From the NCBI GenBank assembly GCA_963971285.1, contig OZ020254.1, forward strand, positions 1,922,001-1,986,000: a DNA stretch of 64,000 nt, in the 5' to 3' direction. The position numbers and the translations under genes were made by a program. Below are positions 33,301 to 44,282 of this stretch, in pieces. Within the stretch, counting starts at the first letter, position 1, and each line of letters starts with the position of its first letter. This stretch comes from Astropecten irregularis (Eukaryota > Echinodermata > Asteroidea > Paxillosida > Astropectinidae). The notes below the pieces were generated by a model that did no database searches, was not told the DNA's origin, and was given only the letters and a program-made list of their open reading frames with translations.

Positions 33301-34673
33301 TATGTCTCAAGTTTATCTCGTGATGACGTAATGATAATTTTCTGTATTATTTTTTTAATAATCAGCATGTTTAAGAAATTCAAATTCACACATGTCCAAC
33401 AAGAATGACGATTTTACATAAACGAAAAAAAAATAGAAATGTCTGGTTTGGTGAAAAGGGGCAATAAAAGGTTCGGTATTTTTTTTAATGATTTCAAGGT
33501 ACTATGCTTTGGTAAGGTTGATAGAACAGCTGCGGTCTGTTCATAATTTGATTTGCCATATTGGAATAAAAATAAACCTGTGAAATTATACGCTTAATTG
33601 AGCATCGCAAACAGTAGAAAACAGCGAAAAACCGTTGCAATTGGTACGCGAAATTGTGAGGTAATTGTAATTGTGAGGTTTTGATCTCGGAGATCAAAAC
33701 TGATTTCGGTCTTTCTTTCACTAATTTCTGGATAAATGTACCATTTCAGGCGGAAATATTTTATTGGTATGTTTCTTCATACCCTGAAAGTAAAACGTAA
33801 ATCTGTGAACATTTCTGTTTGGGTATGCTACCAATCATGTACTGTACCTTACAAAATGATAGCAGTAATACTCACGTATTCATCATAGGTTGTTTTCTGA
33901 TTGCTCCGTAGTTGGATCATTTCTTGCCTCAGGTTACGGTACAATTGCAAAGTCAGGATGTCATCCGGGTCTTGCGTACTGGTGGTTTGGAGTGGTATTC
34001 CGGTCGGTGCTCCTGTAACGGCCAGGATACATGCTGGGTAAATACAAAAATATATGTTACTAATTGCCACGTGTAATTATTCCATTTGGGGCCTAGAGAA
34101 CATCTCGGAACGTGACAATAATTAATCATGGTGGCCAAATAATTTTAAACTCTTTCAGCTAGATGATCGATTTCTTGGCTTGGCAACCCCAAAACGGTTG
34201 GATTGAACAATTAAAAAGCTAAAATAACATACTTGTTACAATGCTTTACAAAAAAATTAACATAAGGCTTTAAAATTGTTCATGAAATTTTTAACTTGGA
34301 AACTAAAAGAATTATATACAAACACACCGAATAGATAGCATAGCTAGCATGAACATCAAAGTTAAACAGGCCTATACAACTCAACAAAGTTCAGAAGCAT
34401 AATAAATTACAGACAAAATACAAATATGAATTTTAAGCGAAATAGTAAGCTCGAGCACAAACTAAATGGTTCTGGATTTTGTTTAGTTCCTTCCAATAGT
34501 ATTACAAAGTTGTGGGTTTTTTTTTTTTTTTTTTTCAATATTCACAATTTTTCGTTCTATTTGCTGCACATTTTGTATAATATTATCTCAGTAGCTGGTG
34601 TAGTAAATAAACGTAACTTACCCGAAGCGAAAATCACCATCAAAAGTGAAATGCAGTGAGTTAAGTTGTCCAT
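30303..34673 (-). CDS. Secreted four-helix cytokine, IL-6/CNTF/CLCF1-like (cytokine A, 5 exons)
   Basis: Exons in transcript order: 34622-34673, 33876-34033, 32416-32520, 31531-31698, 30303-30497. All are bounded by GT/AG, with intron phases 1-0-0-0, giving 225 residues. Residues 1-25 form a signal peptide (hydrophobic SLLMVIFASACILAV, likely cleaved near VTG/AP). The rest predicts as four helices: A about 45-70 (exon 2), an AB loop in exon 3 containing DGIPDLSDLT, B about 106-130 and C about 136-165 (exon 4), D about 188-216 (exon 5). Helix D reads RDLYILQEMFTYLAVAEYDF, close to the L..L.EL..W......D pattern of CNTF, CLCF1 and cardiotrophin. One helix per exon block with phases 1-0-0-0 is the known layout of IL-6 and G-CSF genes. 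The mature part has no cysteine; sequons are at N105 (across the exon 3/4 junction) and N185. Its homologue lies at 53-60.5 kb in divergent orientation. The gene model is firm; family assignment is by pattern, since sequence identity in this fold is low. Confidence 0.82.
31087..31483 (+). mobile_element. K3 element (TTAAAGGCAGCGTACAGGAT ends), full length
   Basis: 397 bp between TTAA at 31087-31090 and 31480-31483. Landmarks GTAAACAGTCACCATGGGAA, AATCAAGATTTAGTGT and a GTTCGTCCGAAC palindrome. In cytokine A intron 4, 48 bp from exon 4. Confidence 0.8.
31826..31958 (+). repeat. TAGCAGGATC-family repeat in cytokine A intron 3
   Basis: AATAAACTGCTGCAAACTGC, AATGACTTGAAAT, GCTTGGAGTTAGGAGAGCCT, TTAGCAGGATC. 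Confidence 0.62.
32037..32277 (+). repeat. P2b repeat (sister family of P2) in cytokine A intron 3
   Basis: Ends GCCAATTTCGTGGAGCTGCT and complement; interior TGTCTTGCCCAATAAAACAA and GCGAACAACAGCC. About 240 bp, similar design to P2 but with CTAAG replacing CTTAAG at the ends. Confidence 0.8.
33495..33852 (+). mobile_element. K2 MITE, diverged, in cytokine A intron 2
   Basis: The right half is clear K2/K1 text and the left half is strongly diverged. It ends 24 bp from the cytokine A exon 2 donor side. Confidence 0.72.
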
Positions 34674-34802
34674 TGTCGGTTCTTGTCTCGGTGTATATGT
34701 TAGCTGCTTCAATTTTTGCATCTCTAAGTTCACTTCGATAATAAGTCTTTTTCAAACCTGAATCCATCAATTTATATTCTCCGAGACAAAGACCGACAAT
34801 TG
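34670..34802 (-). promoter_or_regulatory. Inverted repeat ending at the cytokine A start codon (possible leader hairpin)
   Basis: On the minus strand, ATTGTCGGTCTTTGTCTCGG (within 34774-34802) is the complement of the stretch just before and including the ATG (34671-34698) at 18 of 20 positions, with about 75 bases between. If transcription starts beyond 34802, the start codon would sit at the base of a stem. It could instead be the ends of a small transposon that supplied the leader. Confidence 0.5.
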
Positions 34803-35869
34803 TAATTATTTTTAAACCCATTACTTCTTACCTTAAAACAGCAAAGGTAAAGTTGTCCAGCAAGAACGAAATCCAGAGATCCAGGTGTGCAGAGATAATG
34901 TGAAATGTGAAAAACGTAGTGGAAATCTTACAGGTGCATGTCGATTACATCATTTTCGCTACGGACCCGGCTACCGTTGTCGAAATGACATAGCCCGCTC
35001 CATAGTGCTGACCTTGGTACATATGCCTCAATTCCAAAGTTCTAACACGGTGACTCATTCCTTTTGTTGTGGGGAACCCCTCATTTACCTGGCAAAGAAA
35101 AAAACTAAACCGAAAGAGAACTAGGGTTATTCAATACAGGTAACAATGGATCCTTTGAGGCAACTATTCCATATTCATATTTGCTATTTTGGGTAAGCGA
35201 ATGAACTTACTTTTCAAGTAGGCTCTTCCGGGTTAGGCCTATTGCGCAATCACGCATAATGCATACGGCAAACATAATGACTGCCACTAACGAACACAAT
35301 ATACCGTGATGAATGATGTGTACACAATTTGTTTGATTGACAAGAATAAGTGTACATTCTATGGTAGGTCTTTGTTGGTGTAATAACTGTGTGGTCTTTA
35401 GTCCTCCCGCTGACAACACAAATAACGGAGAATTAATTGACCATAACAAACTACTTAAATTTGGCGAACTCATATGAGTCATATTTCATGACATATTGCA
35501 CGAACAAGATATTGCATAAATTGAGGCCTAGTGTAGACGGACAAACTTTTCATTCATTCTTTTGGTCAAAATTACATCCAAATAAAATGTATACAAACAA
35601 ATCTCAAGACCTATGCAATAGCATGACCTGTTTTGTATGCAAATGAAAAGACTGGTGCATCTCGAAAATGACTATTGAGTCTTTTGTTGGCACATGCTCG
35701 CTCCTGCTCGGTCGTAGCTTAGCAATTTCGAGCAATCACAATACCCATTGTCCACCAGGATAATAACAATAATTATATGAAAAGTAAACTTCTTGTCAAT
35801 AGTACGCTGGTCCTTATCTGCTCCTACCTCAAAACTTCAAACATCTCTTTCATAACACCTTGCCCAAAC
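34803..35869. other. Upstream region of cytokine A
   Basis: Likely promoter side of cytokine A. No TATA or repeat family recognised; the small open frames lack any recognisable protein. Confidence 0.35.
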
Positions 35870-36227
35870 TTAAAGGTACAGTACAGGATTGGTAACAAAC
35901 CAAAACAGAAATGTTCGCACATATTTACCATAACGTACACGGTATAAAGATCATGTCATTATAGAAAACCTCTGCTTAAATATCATTCTGCCCGAAATGT
36001 TATTATTTGGTTTAATATAAAAGTGTAAAACACAAATAATTTACGTTTCGGCGAGATCAAAAAAATTCTTTATGTCGTTTTTAAATTCGCTATTCTCTCA
36101 TGACTCATCAGATGTCCGATTGAGCTCAAATTGTCACAGGCTAAGTTATTATTCATGTACATGGTGAATCAGACAAAGTGCGGGTGCTGTTCTGTGACAT
36201 TTTATCAATCATGTATTATACCTTTAA
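35870..36227 (-). mobile_element. K2 MITE, full length
   Basis: TTAA at 35870-35873 and 36224-36227 with all K2 landmarks. About 1.2 kb upstream of the cytokine A start. Confidence 0.86.
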
Positions 36228-36950
36228 CTCGTTGTCCGTTATTGAGAAATCACTATCGCCGAGCTGTTCTACAATTATGGTGTAAAATTTGAATTATAAG
36301 CTCAATATCACAATTGCTCGACAGAAACGAAACTCACACTTCTTCGGCCTTTTCTGTTTGATTCGTCAAAATTATCCCCACAAACTGATACATTTAAACC
36401 AAAAAACAAAAATAACGTGGATAATTTCATTTTGGTCGAAGTTAGAACGAAACTAATTGAATTAATTTCACCAGTGTGCTCGTCTTAGAAAAACAAATGG
36501 ACAAAACTTTCAAAATGATAAAATGTCCACTATTTGCCCTTGACAAATTTGATTGGTCTTGCATCATTAATACATGTGTGTTTCAGCCACTGCATCCGGT
36601 ACTAGCCCACTCCAAGATTACACTTCTCGAAGCCAGAAAGAAATGGGCGGGTTGGTTTCAAAAGTGGGCATATTCTTTCAGATTTAAAACAGAAAGTTTG
36701 TACACGCCATATAAGTATTTTCAATAGGCAATATGCGCATGTTTTCACACAATGATATAATCAAATATTAATAGTAGTAAAATATAATGTAGGCCTATGT
36801 AATGTTGCAAATTTCAACGCAATGATCTTATTTCTGATAATGAGAACGAACCCAAGAATTATCGGTCCTTAATATTCAGTCAAACTAGTTTCATAGTTCC
36901 CAAGAAGCAATTTTTTAAAAATAAAAACCGACCAAGCCAAAGTTTCCTAT

Positions 36951-37138
36951 CAGTGGAACACCACTATAACAAACACCGCTTTACCGAACATTGGCTCTAC
37001 CAAACATCCGTCATCCTTGGCTCCCAATGTTTTATGTACAATGTATAGGCATGCTGAACAGTGTTCACTAGAACGAACGACCACTATAACGAACAATTTC
37101 TGTGCACCTCATCGTGTTCGTTATAGTAGCGTTCCATT
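36951..37138. mobile_element. Mariner/Tigger-style MITE
   Basis: 188 bp; ends GTGGAACACCACTATAACAA and TTCGTTATAGTAGCGTTCCA, with a second internal ACGACCACTATAACGAACAA block. Confidence 0.68.
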
Positions 37139-37633
37139 ACCTTCAATGGTATTTCCACAATTTACCAAAATGCTATGAGACATGTAAACTTACTTCCATT
37201 TTTTCCTATTATTCCCAATGACCACAGATAGATATGTAAAGGGACATCTTGAGCCAATCAATTGTTATTGTTTGATTGCAAACCCCAAACTGTGATTTTC
37301 TTCACCAACCGTTCCCTTATAATGTCATTACTTGTGTGGCTTGAATAAAGACTACTCCCATTTAGTACTAATGTGGAAGTCGGGCAAGAACATTTCCCGC
37401 TGTAATTTGTATTTCTGTTTCATTAATAATTCCCTGTCAAGAAAAGAAACAATATTATTAGGTTGTTATACCTGTTTTGGTAAAAACCGATGATTTGTCA
37501 AATATTAGGCCTAGTCATCACAAGTTAAACTTCTAATGATTGTACATGAATCTTTCATATGACGTGAACTGTACGTTGCAATTAATATACATGTAGAAAG
37601 ATCCGTACCTGTGTACATGAATACACTTCCTCT

Positions 37634-37874
37634 GGGACCAATTTCATGGAGCTGTTAAGCACAACGAAAATCGCTCAGAACAAAATGTCTTGCCCAATAA
37701 ACAAACCACCATTAAAAATTCCGTTTGATATTCATAGTCAGCGAACAACAGCAAAAGAACAATCACAAGCGATACACAACACGTAGAAATGTGGTTGTTA
37801 ATCCTGCTTTTATTAAGACAGAAATTTCATGGTTAAAATTGTTTTGTGCGAAGCAGGGCCGTGAAATTGGTCCC
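37634..37874 (+). repeat. P2b repeat, full length
   Basis: Closely matches 32037-32277 along its whole length. Confidence 0.8.
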
Positions 37875-37999
37875 TGTACTGAGGCTACTGATTGCCACTC
37901 AGAAGACACATTATACCTTCGATCTACACTAAGCTCTGTCCCTAGGAATCAGCTAAGAACCCTGCATGTGCAACAGTATTATGATGAGTAAATCTCATA

Positions 38000-38385
38000 T
38001 ATAGAGCTGCTTTAAGGTAGTATCATACTTTGGTAAGAGACCAAAACAGAAATGTTCACAGATGTACGTATAACTTACAGAGTATGAAGATGGTGCTGGT
38101 AGAAACCTACCGTTAACATTTTAGAGAAAAGACTTAAGAAATACTGTGGCCGTTTTTCACGATTTTCTCAAAATGTGGGCACCGTATGGGACTGAAATTT
38201 TCACAGATGACTGTGACTGTATCTTCCTTGATATATTTGCCCATGAATCTGTACTTCTTAGACAAAACAACAAAGTATGATACTAAGTTTAAGCATGAAA
38301 AGTCTTCCTTGATCAAACAGGATTAATTACCAACCAAATTCCCATGTGATGTTTATTGCTTTTGAATCGGTATTCGACAGCCTCT
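38000..38385 (-). repeat. P2 repeat interrupted by K1
   Basis: TAGAGCTGC before and GCATGAAAAGTCTTCCTTGA after the K1 copy at 38012-38292; cut off near ATTCGACAG. Confidence 0.8.
38012..38292 (-). mobile_element. K1 MITE, inverted, inserted in a P2 repeat
   Basis: TTAA at both borders (38012-38015, 38289-38292). Internal deletion between the CGGTATG half and the ACTTAAG half. P2 sequence flanks it: GAGCTGC on the left, GCATGAAAAGTCTTCC on the right. Confidence 0.85.
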
Positions 38386-39163
38386 TCTGAAATCTTGGTC
38401 AAGGAATAATAACCGAATAACGTCAGTCATCTGCTCAAAAAGTAATCTTGAATCAAAACGATCCGATTGGTTTATTCCTCGATTGTATCAACACAAGAGG
38501 GCGCACACTTCATTTGGCATTTTCCGGTGCACTATAACCAATAAATAAAAAATTACTTCGAAAAGAGAAAAGACCCCCATCGAAGAGTACTTCAGGTTTT
38601 GCGACAATTGTAGTTTGAATTGTAATCCGATCCGTTGGGATATTTTCGAGAATGGCTCCGTTTGCCGATGAAAAGTCTACACATTATTACTCCCTAGCGT
38701 ATAACGGAAAATGGCACCCCTCCCCTTTCGAAGCCAAAAAGAACCCACTTCAGAGCCAAACGTCGAAACACAGCCTGACCCCATAAGGCCCAGGTTGTAA
38801 TAACTTGTCACCCCTTAACTCGACAAACCCATAGTCATGTGACTGGCGACATTCATACTGATTTGTTGACGCTGGGGGCAGCATACAGCACACTGCTCAG
38901 AACGAAAGTATTATGGTATACTATTTACGATACACAACGTACAGTGAATCGACATACACACGCGACGTAAATGGTACGACGCGACTACACGGCGGCCCCG
39001 TCGCATCGTGCCGTCGCGACGCGTCGTGCTGTCTCTTTCTTGCCATTACTTTTGTACATACATTCTTGCGTCGCGTCATCCCGTCGCGTTGCCTTGTTCT
39101 TTTCCTCTGCATAAACGTTGGCCCTTTCATCGTATAATACTATGGTGTGCTATGATTTTACGA
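38386..39163. other. Unassigned stretch with CpG-rich patch
   Basis: 38960-39080 carries many CGTCGCG/GCGACG words resembling a decayed simple repeat; the rest is featureless. Confidence 0.4.
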
Positions 39164-39171
39164 CACGTATT

Positions 39172-39376
39172 CAGTGGCGTCACCAGACTTTTGAGTCTGG
39201 GGGGGGGGGGGGGGGGCACAAGGGGGGCACTAGCAATTGTTGGGGGGGGGGGCACTACAACATATATTAAATTTTTTTCACCAACCCAAATCTCAAATGG
39301 GGAGCACGCGGGGGGTACGAGGTTTTCCGGGGGGGGGGGGGCACGTGCCGCCCCCCCCCCCTTGGCGACGCCACTG
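39172..39376 (+). mobile_element. hAT-like MITE with 8-bp target duplication and G-rich core
   Basis: Inverted ends CAGTGGCGTCACCA and TTGGCGACGCCACTG. The 8-bp duplication CACGTATT lies at 39164-39171 and 39377-39384, the hAT hallmark. The core holds several runs of 9-18 G and one C-run, suitable for quadruplex formation. Confidence 0.78.
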
Positions 39377-40053
39377 CACGTATTGTGTCGTAGTGTCGTC
39401 GTGTCAAACGGTCTGTCGGTCTGGCGCCCTCCTCAACAATCATTGTATTATTGTTGCCATTTTTCACATCAAGAGGGCGCTCTAATAACTTCCAACAGTA
39501 TGGAAAAAAAAATTCTTTTTGTTTTCAACTTTCGGTATGAGAAATTTTTCAAATTCCCCCGAGAAAATGTGCTTTTCTCCCAAACCGACTTAGCTCAAGG
39601 TAAATAGAATTATGATTATTTATTATGTAACTTCATTTGTATTCATTTTAATTTATACGTGGAAACATTCTTGGGATATTATTTGTCGGTGACTTCATAG
39701 TTGTACCAAGCAGGAAATAATTATTGTTTGTACCGAATCAATAGATACAACGCCCTCACAGTTGTACAAGGGAGACGGGGGAGGGGCGCTCCACAGAGAG
39801 TAGGCATCCGGCCTCCTCCCGACAAAAGGCTATCAAAAGTACCAAGATTCTCTACAATGATGAGCTTGACCTCTGTTCCCTTTAATGACTGGAAAATCTA
39901 GGCACTGCACCGAGGACTCAGCCAGGAATATCCGTTATAACCTGTTCAGTGATCACATGTAATTAATCGTTTGAAGATAACAGATCTATGCATACAAATA
40001 TGATAGCAAGAAGTGATACCTATTACGCCAGTGACCATGTTTCATAGAGCTGC

Positions 40054-40398
40054 TTAAAGGGGGCATATAGGATTTGCAAAGATGGGCGTTTTAGCTGAAT
40101 TTGGTACTTAAACTTCATTACAGACGTTGTTTCATGTACCTTTTTACGCTTTGTTCATTTGGACAGCAAACATGCGGCCGTAATAATCGTGCCCCCTCCG
40201 AATCCTTCATGCTACTAAATCGTTCGGACGGACGATCTTTTTAAAAGACACTAAATCTTGATTTGCTTGAAAAACCCAGTATGAACCAAGACTTCCCATG
40301 GTGACTGTTTGCACTGTTTACGAACTGTTGAGTCAATTTTCTGTCTCAAACTCAATACATTTTTTGGAGGCCTTGCAAATCCCGTACACTGCCTTTAA
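40054..40398 (-). mobile_element. K3 element, inverted, inserted at the TTAA of a P2 repeat
   Basis: TTAA at 40054-40057 and 40395-40398, with P2 text (AGAGCTGC, then GTACCAAAATTTGC) directly outside. Interior matches 31087-31483 on the opposite strand. Confidence 0.86.
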
Positions 40399-40551
40399 GT
40401 ACCAAAATTTGCTTAAGCACCCAAAAACTTAGTAAAATAAAATCAGTATGCCAGCCAAAACACCTTGTGAATGTTATGCTCAGCAAACAATGGCCGAATA
40501 CAAGTCAAAAGCAGTAAACGTCACATACAAATTTGGTTGGCAATCATGTTT

Positions 40552-40713
40552 GATCAAAAAGATTTTCGGTCGTTGTTTTATTAATTTCTGGATAAAAAAC
40601 ACCATTTCAGGCGGTATGTTTCTACCACCACCATCTTCATACCCTCTAAGTTATACTTAAATCTGTGAACATTTCTGTTTTGGCTTCTTACCAAAGTATG
40701 ATACAACCTTTAA
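40552..40713 (+). mobile_element. K1 MITE right half fused into a P2 repeat
   Basis: The P2 text switches to the K1 interior at a shared GATCAA word, and K1 then runs to its right end and TTAA at 40710-40713. P2 resumes with GCAGATCTATGAAATTGG. Confidence 0.82.
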
Positions 40714-40735
40714 GCAGATCTATGAAATTGGTCCC

Positions 40736-41533
40736 TTTATAGTATGTATGGGGAGAGCGATTGAAGGTATAGGCCTACTGCTGGTGGCATTTTCTCTAGA
40801 AGATTGAACATTTCCTTTATCCTGCTGCCTAATTGTTTCATTATTGTCAAATACTTGTTTACACTTAAGCATATTGTGAGAATACGAAAGTGACAGTGAA
40901 AGCGCACTACACGCTTCTTAAATTTGACACAAGTTCATAACACGCAGTGCTATAGTGTAGGAACGTGGCATAAATGACGTGTACTGTGACGTGTTGCGTT
41001 CAATAGCACTGCCCACTTGCGCTAAAAATAGCACCGAACCTCAGACAAACATTGCAACGTGGCCATGCAAACGTGTGGTGAGTGGAGGTATGTGTGCACG
41101 TGCATGCATGGTGTGACGTCATTAGTGCTGAACGCTATAAGGAAGTTGAAAAGGTCATTATAATTACGTGCATATGAATGATACGTAATGCCTGCAGACA
41201 CCGGCTTCCGGTACTCTTCAATTCCGTAAGCAGCAATTACTGACTATGATGTCGTACGGTGGCATTTGAATGAATGTGATAATTATTTCATGTAAGTACG
41301 TGTGGAGCTAATTCTTTTTTAATTATTAGGATGTGGTATTTTGTGCAAACCACACGCTATATCATTACACCGCATGCAGTCGTGTTTCATTAATCATTAT
41401 CATAAACACTGAAATCGGTCAACTCACGACCGCTGCATCACTTGGAAAACGTCGCTGTTTAACTCACTAGGTACAGGGGCCGATTTCATAAAACTTACGA
41501 TGCGTCACAGAGTTAAGACGCATCCATACTCTA
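40736..41533. other. Unassigned intergenic stretch
   Basis: Single CRE octamer TGACGTCA at 41114-41121 and alternating purine-pyrimidine GTGCACGTGCATGCATG near 41094; no gene. Confidence 0.35.
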
Positions 41534-41783
41534 TGGGCGTTTACGAAACGGAAGGCTCAGGCTCCATTTCAGGGTCCGGCTCCATTTCGTGAATCCATTC
41601 TGAGATAACGGGTATCAAAATAGATGCTTTTGGCTGCGGTTCTGAAGTAGATTTGGCCTTTCTAGTTTGGAAAGGAAAACAGAGCTTCAGCATCAATGAA
41701 AAACCACAAACAGAATAATATGGATGACAGAGCTGGAGCCTGAGCTTGAGACTAGCCCTAACCTCTGTTTTCGTAAACTCCCT
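41534..41783. mobile_element. MITE with GGGCGTTTACGAAAC ends
   Basis: 250 bp; left GGAAGGCTCAGGCTCC, right GGAGCCTGAGCTTGAGACTA and TTTTCGTAAACTCCCT. A fragment of the same family is at 13320-13440. Confidence 0.68.
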
Positions 41784-42475
41784 AAGGACTCATTGCATCT
41801 ATGCGACGCGCCGCAGCTATGACAGGTCGCGGAGCTTATCGGCCATCACAGATGGCACTGTCTCCAGTCCCCAAAAATGTACAAATACAACATTGAAATT
41901 CTCGAGACACTGAATTACGTTTATTATAATACTGTACTTCCAAGTGGCCGGAATGGTATTTCTTACAATGATTAGTTTTACAGTCCTATAATATTGTCAC
42001 ACTAAGGAACTATACATGTAATTCATTCAATGGAAAATTCTACAAAACAACGAATTGTTTTCGTGTCTCAACTCTCAAGTCCTTGATGAGCACGTGTCAT
42101 TATCAGTATTACACGCCATTGTATTACCGGTACCATATACACCGCCTACTTAACATTTTATTCTTGTTTTTGGATATTAGTCCCAGGAAGTACATTGGAA
42201 GCAATCAACGGTTTCCACATAGCAGCTACTTTCGGTTTTATGTCGACCGCGCGGTCCGCCAACCCGTTAACTCAATTCCACCCACACATTTGAAATCGTT
42301 TCCCGATTTTCAAGAAAAAGGATACGTTGTCACCAGACAAAAAGGAACATTATTTTGACTTTATATGATTATTTCACAAAGTACATTTTACTGTATTTTT
42401 CCAATTGATAAAATGGATAGCATGTAATTGTTAAACAACAAAAAACGTTTGTTTGTCATAAATTTATAGGGGCGA
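41784..42475. other. Unassigned intergenic stretch
   Basis: A 91-codon plus-strand frame at 42083-42358 has no recognised similarity and no coding bias; treated as chance. Confidence 0.35.
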
Positions 42476-42672
42476 TTAGTTGCAGCAGCAGTAGTCATTG
42501 CAGCAGCAGCAGTAATGTAGTAGCAGTATAGTAGCAGCAGCAACAGCAACTAAATTGCAGCGACAGCAGTGCAGCAGCAGTAGCAGCAGCGGTATAGCAG
42601 TACATGTGCATGTATAGTAGTAGTAGTAGTAGTAGTAACAGCAACAATAGCAGTAGTAGTAGCAGTAGTTAG
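42476..42672. repeat. CAG/TAG trinucleotide microsatellite
   Basis: About 200 bp of interspersed CAG, TAG and CAA triplets; frequent TAG codons on this strand and irregular units rule out a polyglutamine exon. Confidence 0.85.
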
Positions 42673-42679
42673 TATTTTG

Positions 42680-43677
42680 CAGTGACTGGGAGTCCTTCCA
42701 CACGAGTCTTTCGTTGTGTGTACAAAGTGCTGATGCCGTGTCATTCTCTCTCATTTCGTCCCTCGCATTACCACGACACAGACACGGATACAAACTCATC
42801 ATTTATGTTGCTTATTTCCCCCCATTTGAAATTAAGCCATAGTACGCGCTGACTTTGCAAAGTGCTCATAAAAAATACTATCTATGCTTCCGTGTTTGAT
42901 ACTCTAACACTACTGAACTTCCCTGGGGATGATAAAATAATAACAATGACCACATTTAGGTTGTGTCTCCACGCCAGTTTCAATGAGTTCAGTAACACAT
43001 GACTGTGATACTTTTGTTGTTGGTTTTTTGAGGGTGTGAATTCAAACTATTATTTATAATGCATCATATACCCTCGAAAAAAATAAGAAAATAATCCCAC
43101 ATACCTGTGTAAAAGTACTATGATAAAGGATTTCTTTTTAGTTCCGGGTATTTGCGTGTAATTGATGATGAAGTTATTTGGATTGGTTTTGGCTATTTTT
43201 GTTATTTTGGGGTGGTTGTTTTTTAGTTTTTTCGTGTTCGGTTCGCATTGGTACCGTCCGTGCATTCAAGGACAGGGCTGTTACAATAATTGTGCAAATA
43301 AATGATGTCAATCAAAACATGATGGAAATAATCAGTGATGGGCTCTCTGTGCGTGACCTGCTCCCCACCCCCCCCCCCACCCCCACCCCAAGGGAAACAT
43401 GCCTCGTGCATGCTACGCCGTTTACTTTTTAGGCGCAATATCAAAAAGGACCCACAACAAGTTTAGGGTGCATTCGTTTAGCTCCCCCGGGTCGACACCA
43501 GTCAACCTCGTCACCATTCTCTCGCTTGTTTTGTGCAGTATAGCACGACCATTCCCAGTAATAGCTGACCCGTGTTAGCTAGACGAATTCACCCTTAATA
43601 TCTAAGTTATGTTTCTATTACTGTGTTGGAGTCAGTTCACGTCTTCAAGATGGGGGAAAAATAGCAAAGCACCATAA
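42680..43677. other. tRNA-Leu upstream region
   Basis: Contains a C-rich run (43360-43390) only; no other feature recognised. Confidence 0.4.
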
Positions 43678-43759
43678 GGTAGCATGGCCGAGCGGTCTAA
43701 GGCGCTGGTTTTAGGCACCAGTCATTTCGATGGCGTGGGTTCGAATCCCACTGCTGCCA
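43678..43759 (+). tRNA. tRNA-Leu (anticodon UAG)
   Basis: An 82-base cloverleaf. Acceptor stem GGTAGCA pairs with TGCTGCC (one G-U), with discriminator A at 43759. The A box lies in TGGCCGAGCGG and the B box is GGTTCGAATCC. The anticodon stem CTGGT/ACCAG (43705-43709, 43717-43721) encloses the TAG anticodon at 43712-43714, reading CUA. A long variable arm follows, as in class II leucine tRNAs. No intron and no encoded CCA, as expected for a nuclear gene. Every stem is intact, unlike the tRNA-derived SINEs in this window. It lies between the two divergent cytokine genes. Confidence 0.96.
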
Positions 43760-43762
43760 TTA

Positions 43763-43772
43763 TTTTTTTTTT
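43763..43772 (+). terminator. RNA polymerase III T-run terminator of tRNA-Leu
   Basis: Ten consecutive T residues begin 4 bases after the tRNA discriminator base, the expected Pol III stop signal. This supports the tRNA gene as an active unit. Confidence 0.85.
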
Positions 43773-43813
43773 AACCGTCCGTCGATTTTAGTCATTGTTA
43801 CTGTTGATCGTGG

Positions 43814-44030
43814 TTAACGGCAGCGTACAGGATTTGCAAGGCCTCTCCAACAATAATGATTGAGTTTGAGACAGGAAATGGACACAACAGTTCGTAAACA
43901 GTGCAAACAGTCACCATGGGAAATCTTGGTTCATCAGATGCTGGTGGGTTTTTTTCAAGAAAATCAAGATTTAGTGTATTTTCCAAAGATCGTTCGTCTG
44001 AACGATTTAGTAGCATTTCGAAAGCCTCTC
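43814..44030 (+). mobile_element. K3 element, right half missing
   Basis: The left half matches 31087 onward (CAGCGTACAGGATTTGC, CACCATGGGAAAT) and is then cut. It starts 55 bp after the tRNA-Leu gene. Confidence 0.8.
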
Positions 44031-44282
44031 AGTATATGCATTCGACTGAACTTTTCCCGCGCAGACACTTTTTCCCAAAGAAAGTTTACGCAACAACTCT
44101 GACCGATGATTAATTTTGTGTCATATCTCCCTGGTTATGTGGTTGTGTTGAGAAAATCGTGGTTTTTCATTTTTGAAAGTACTTTGACTCAACATTCCGG
44201 CCGAACTTCAGCTTGTTGCTAAACTACTGCAGCCTGAACACTTGTCCTGAAAAAAAAACCACAGGGTCCGCTAGCAAGCTTG

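Larger units (their letters stand above)
40038..40735 (+). repeat. P2 repeat carrying two TTAA insertions (K3 and K1)
   Basis: P2 text lies at 40038-40053, 40399-40551 and 40714-40735, separated by K3 and a K1 fragment. Both terminal TTAA sites of the repeat were hit. Confidence 0.85.

Noticed and set aside
39008..39607. 199-codon plus-strand open frame
   Set aside because: It runs through the G-rich hAT MITE; composition and lack of any recognisable protein indicate repeat sequence.
42083..42358. 91-codon plus-strand frame
   Set aside because: No signal peptide, domain or splice context; no recognised similarity.
42476..42802. Minus-strand frame with Tyr/Cys runs
   Set aside because: Translation of the CAG/TAG microsatellite.
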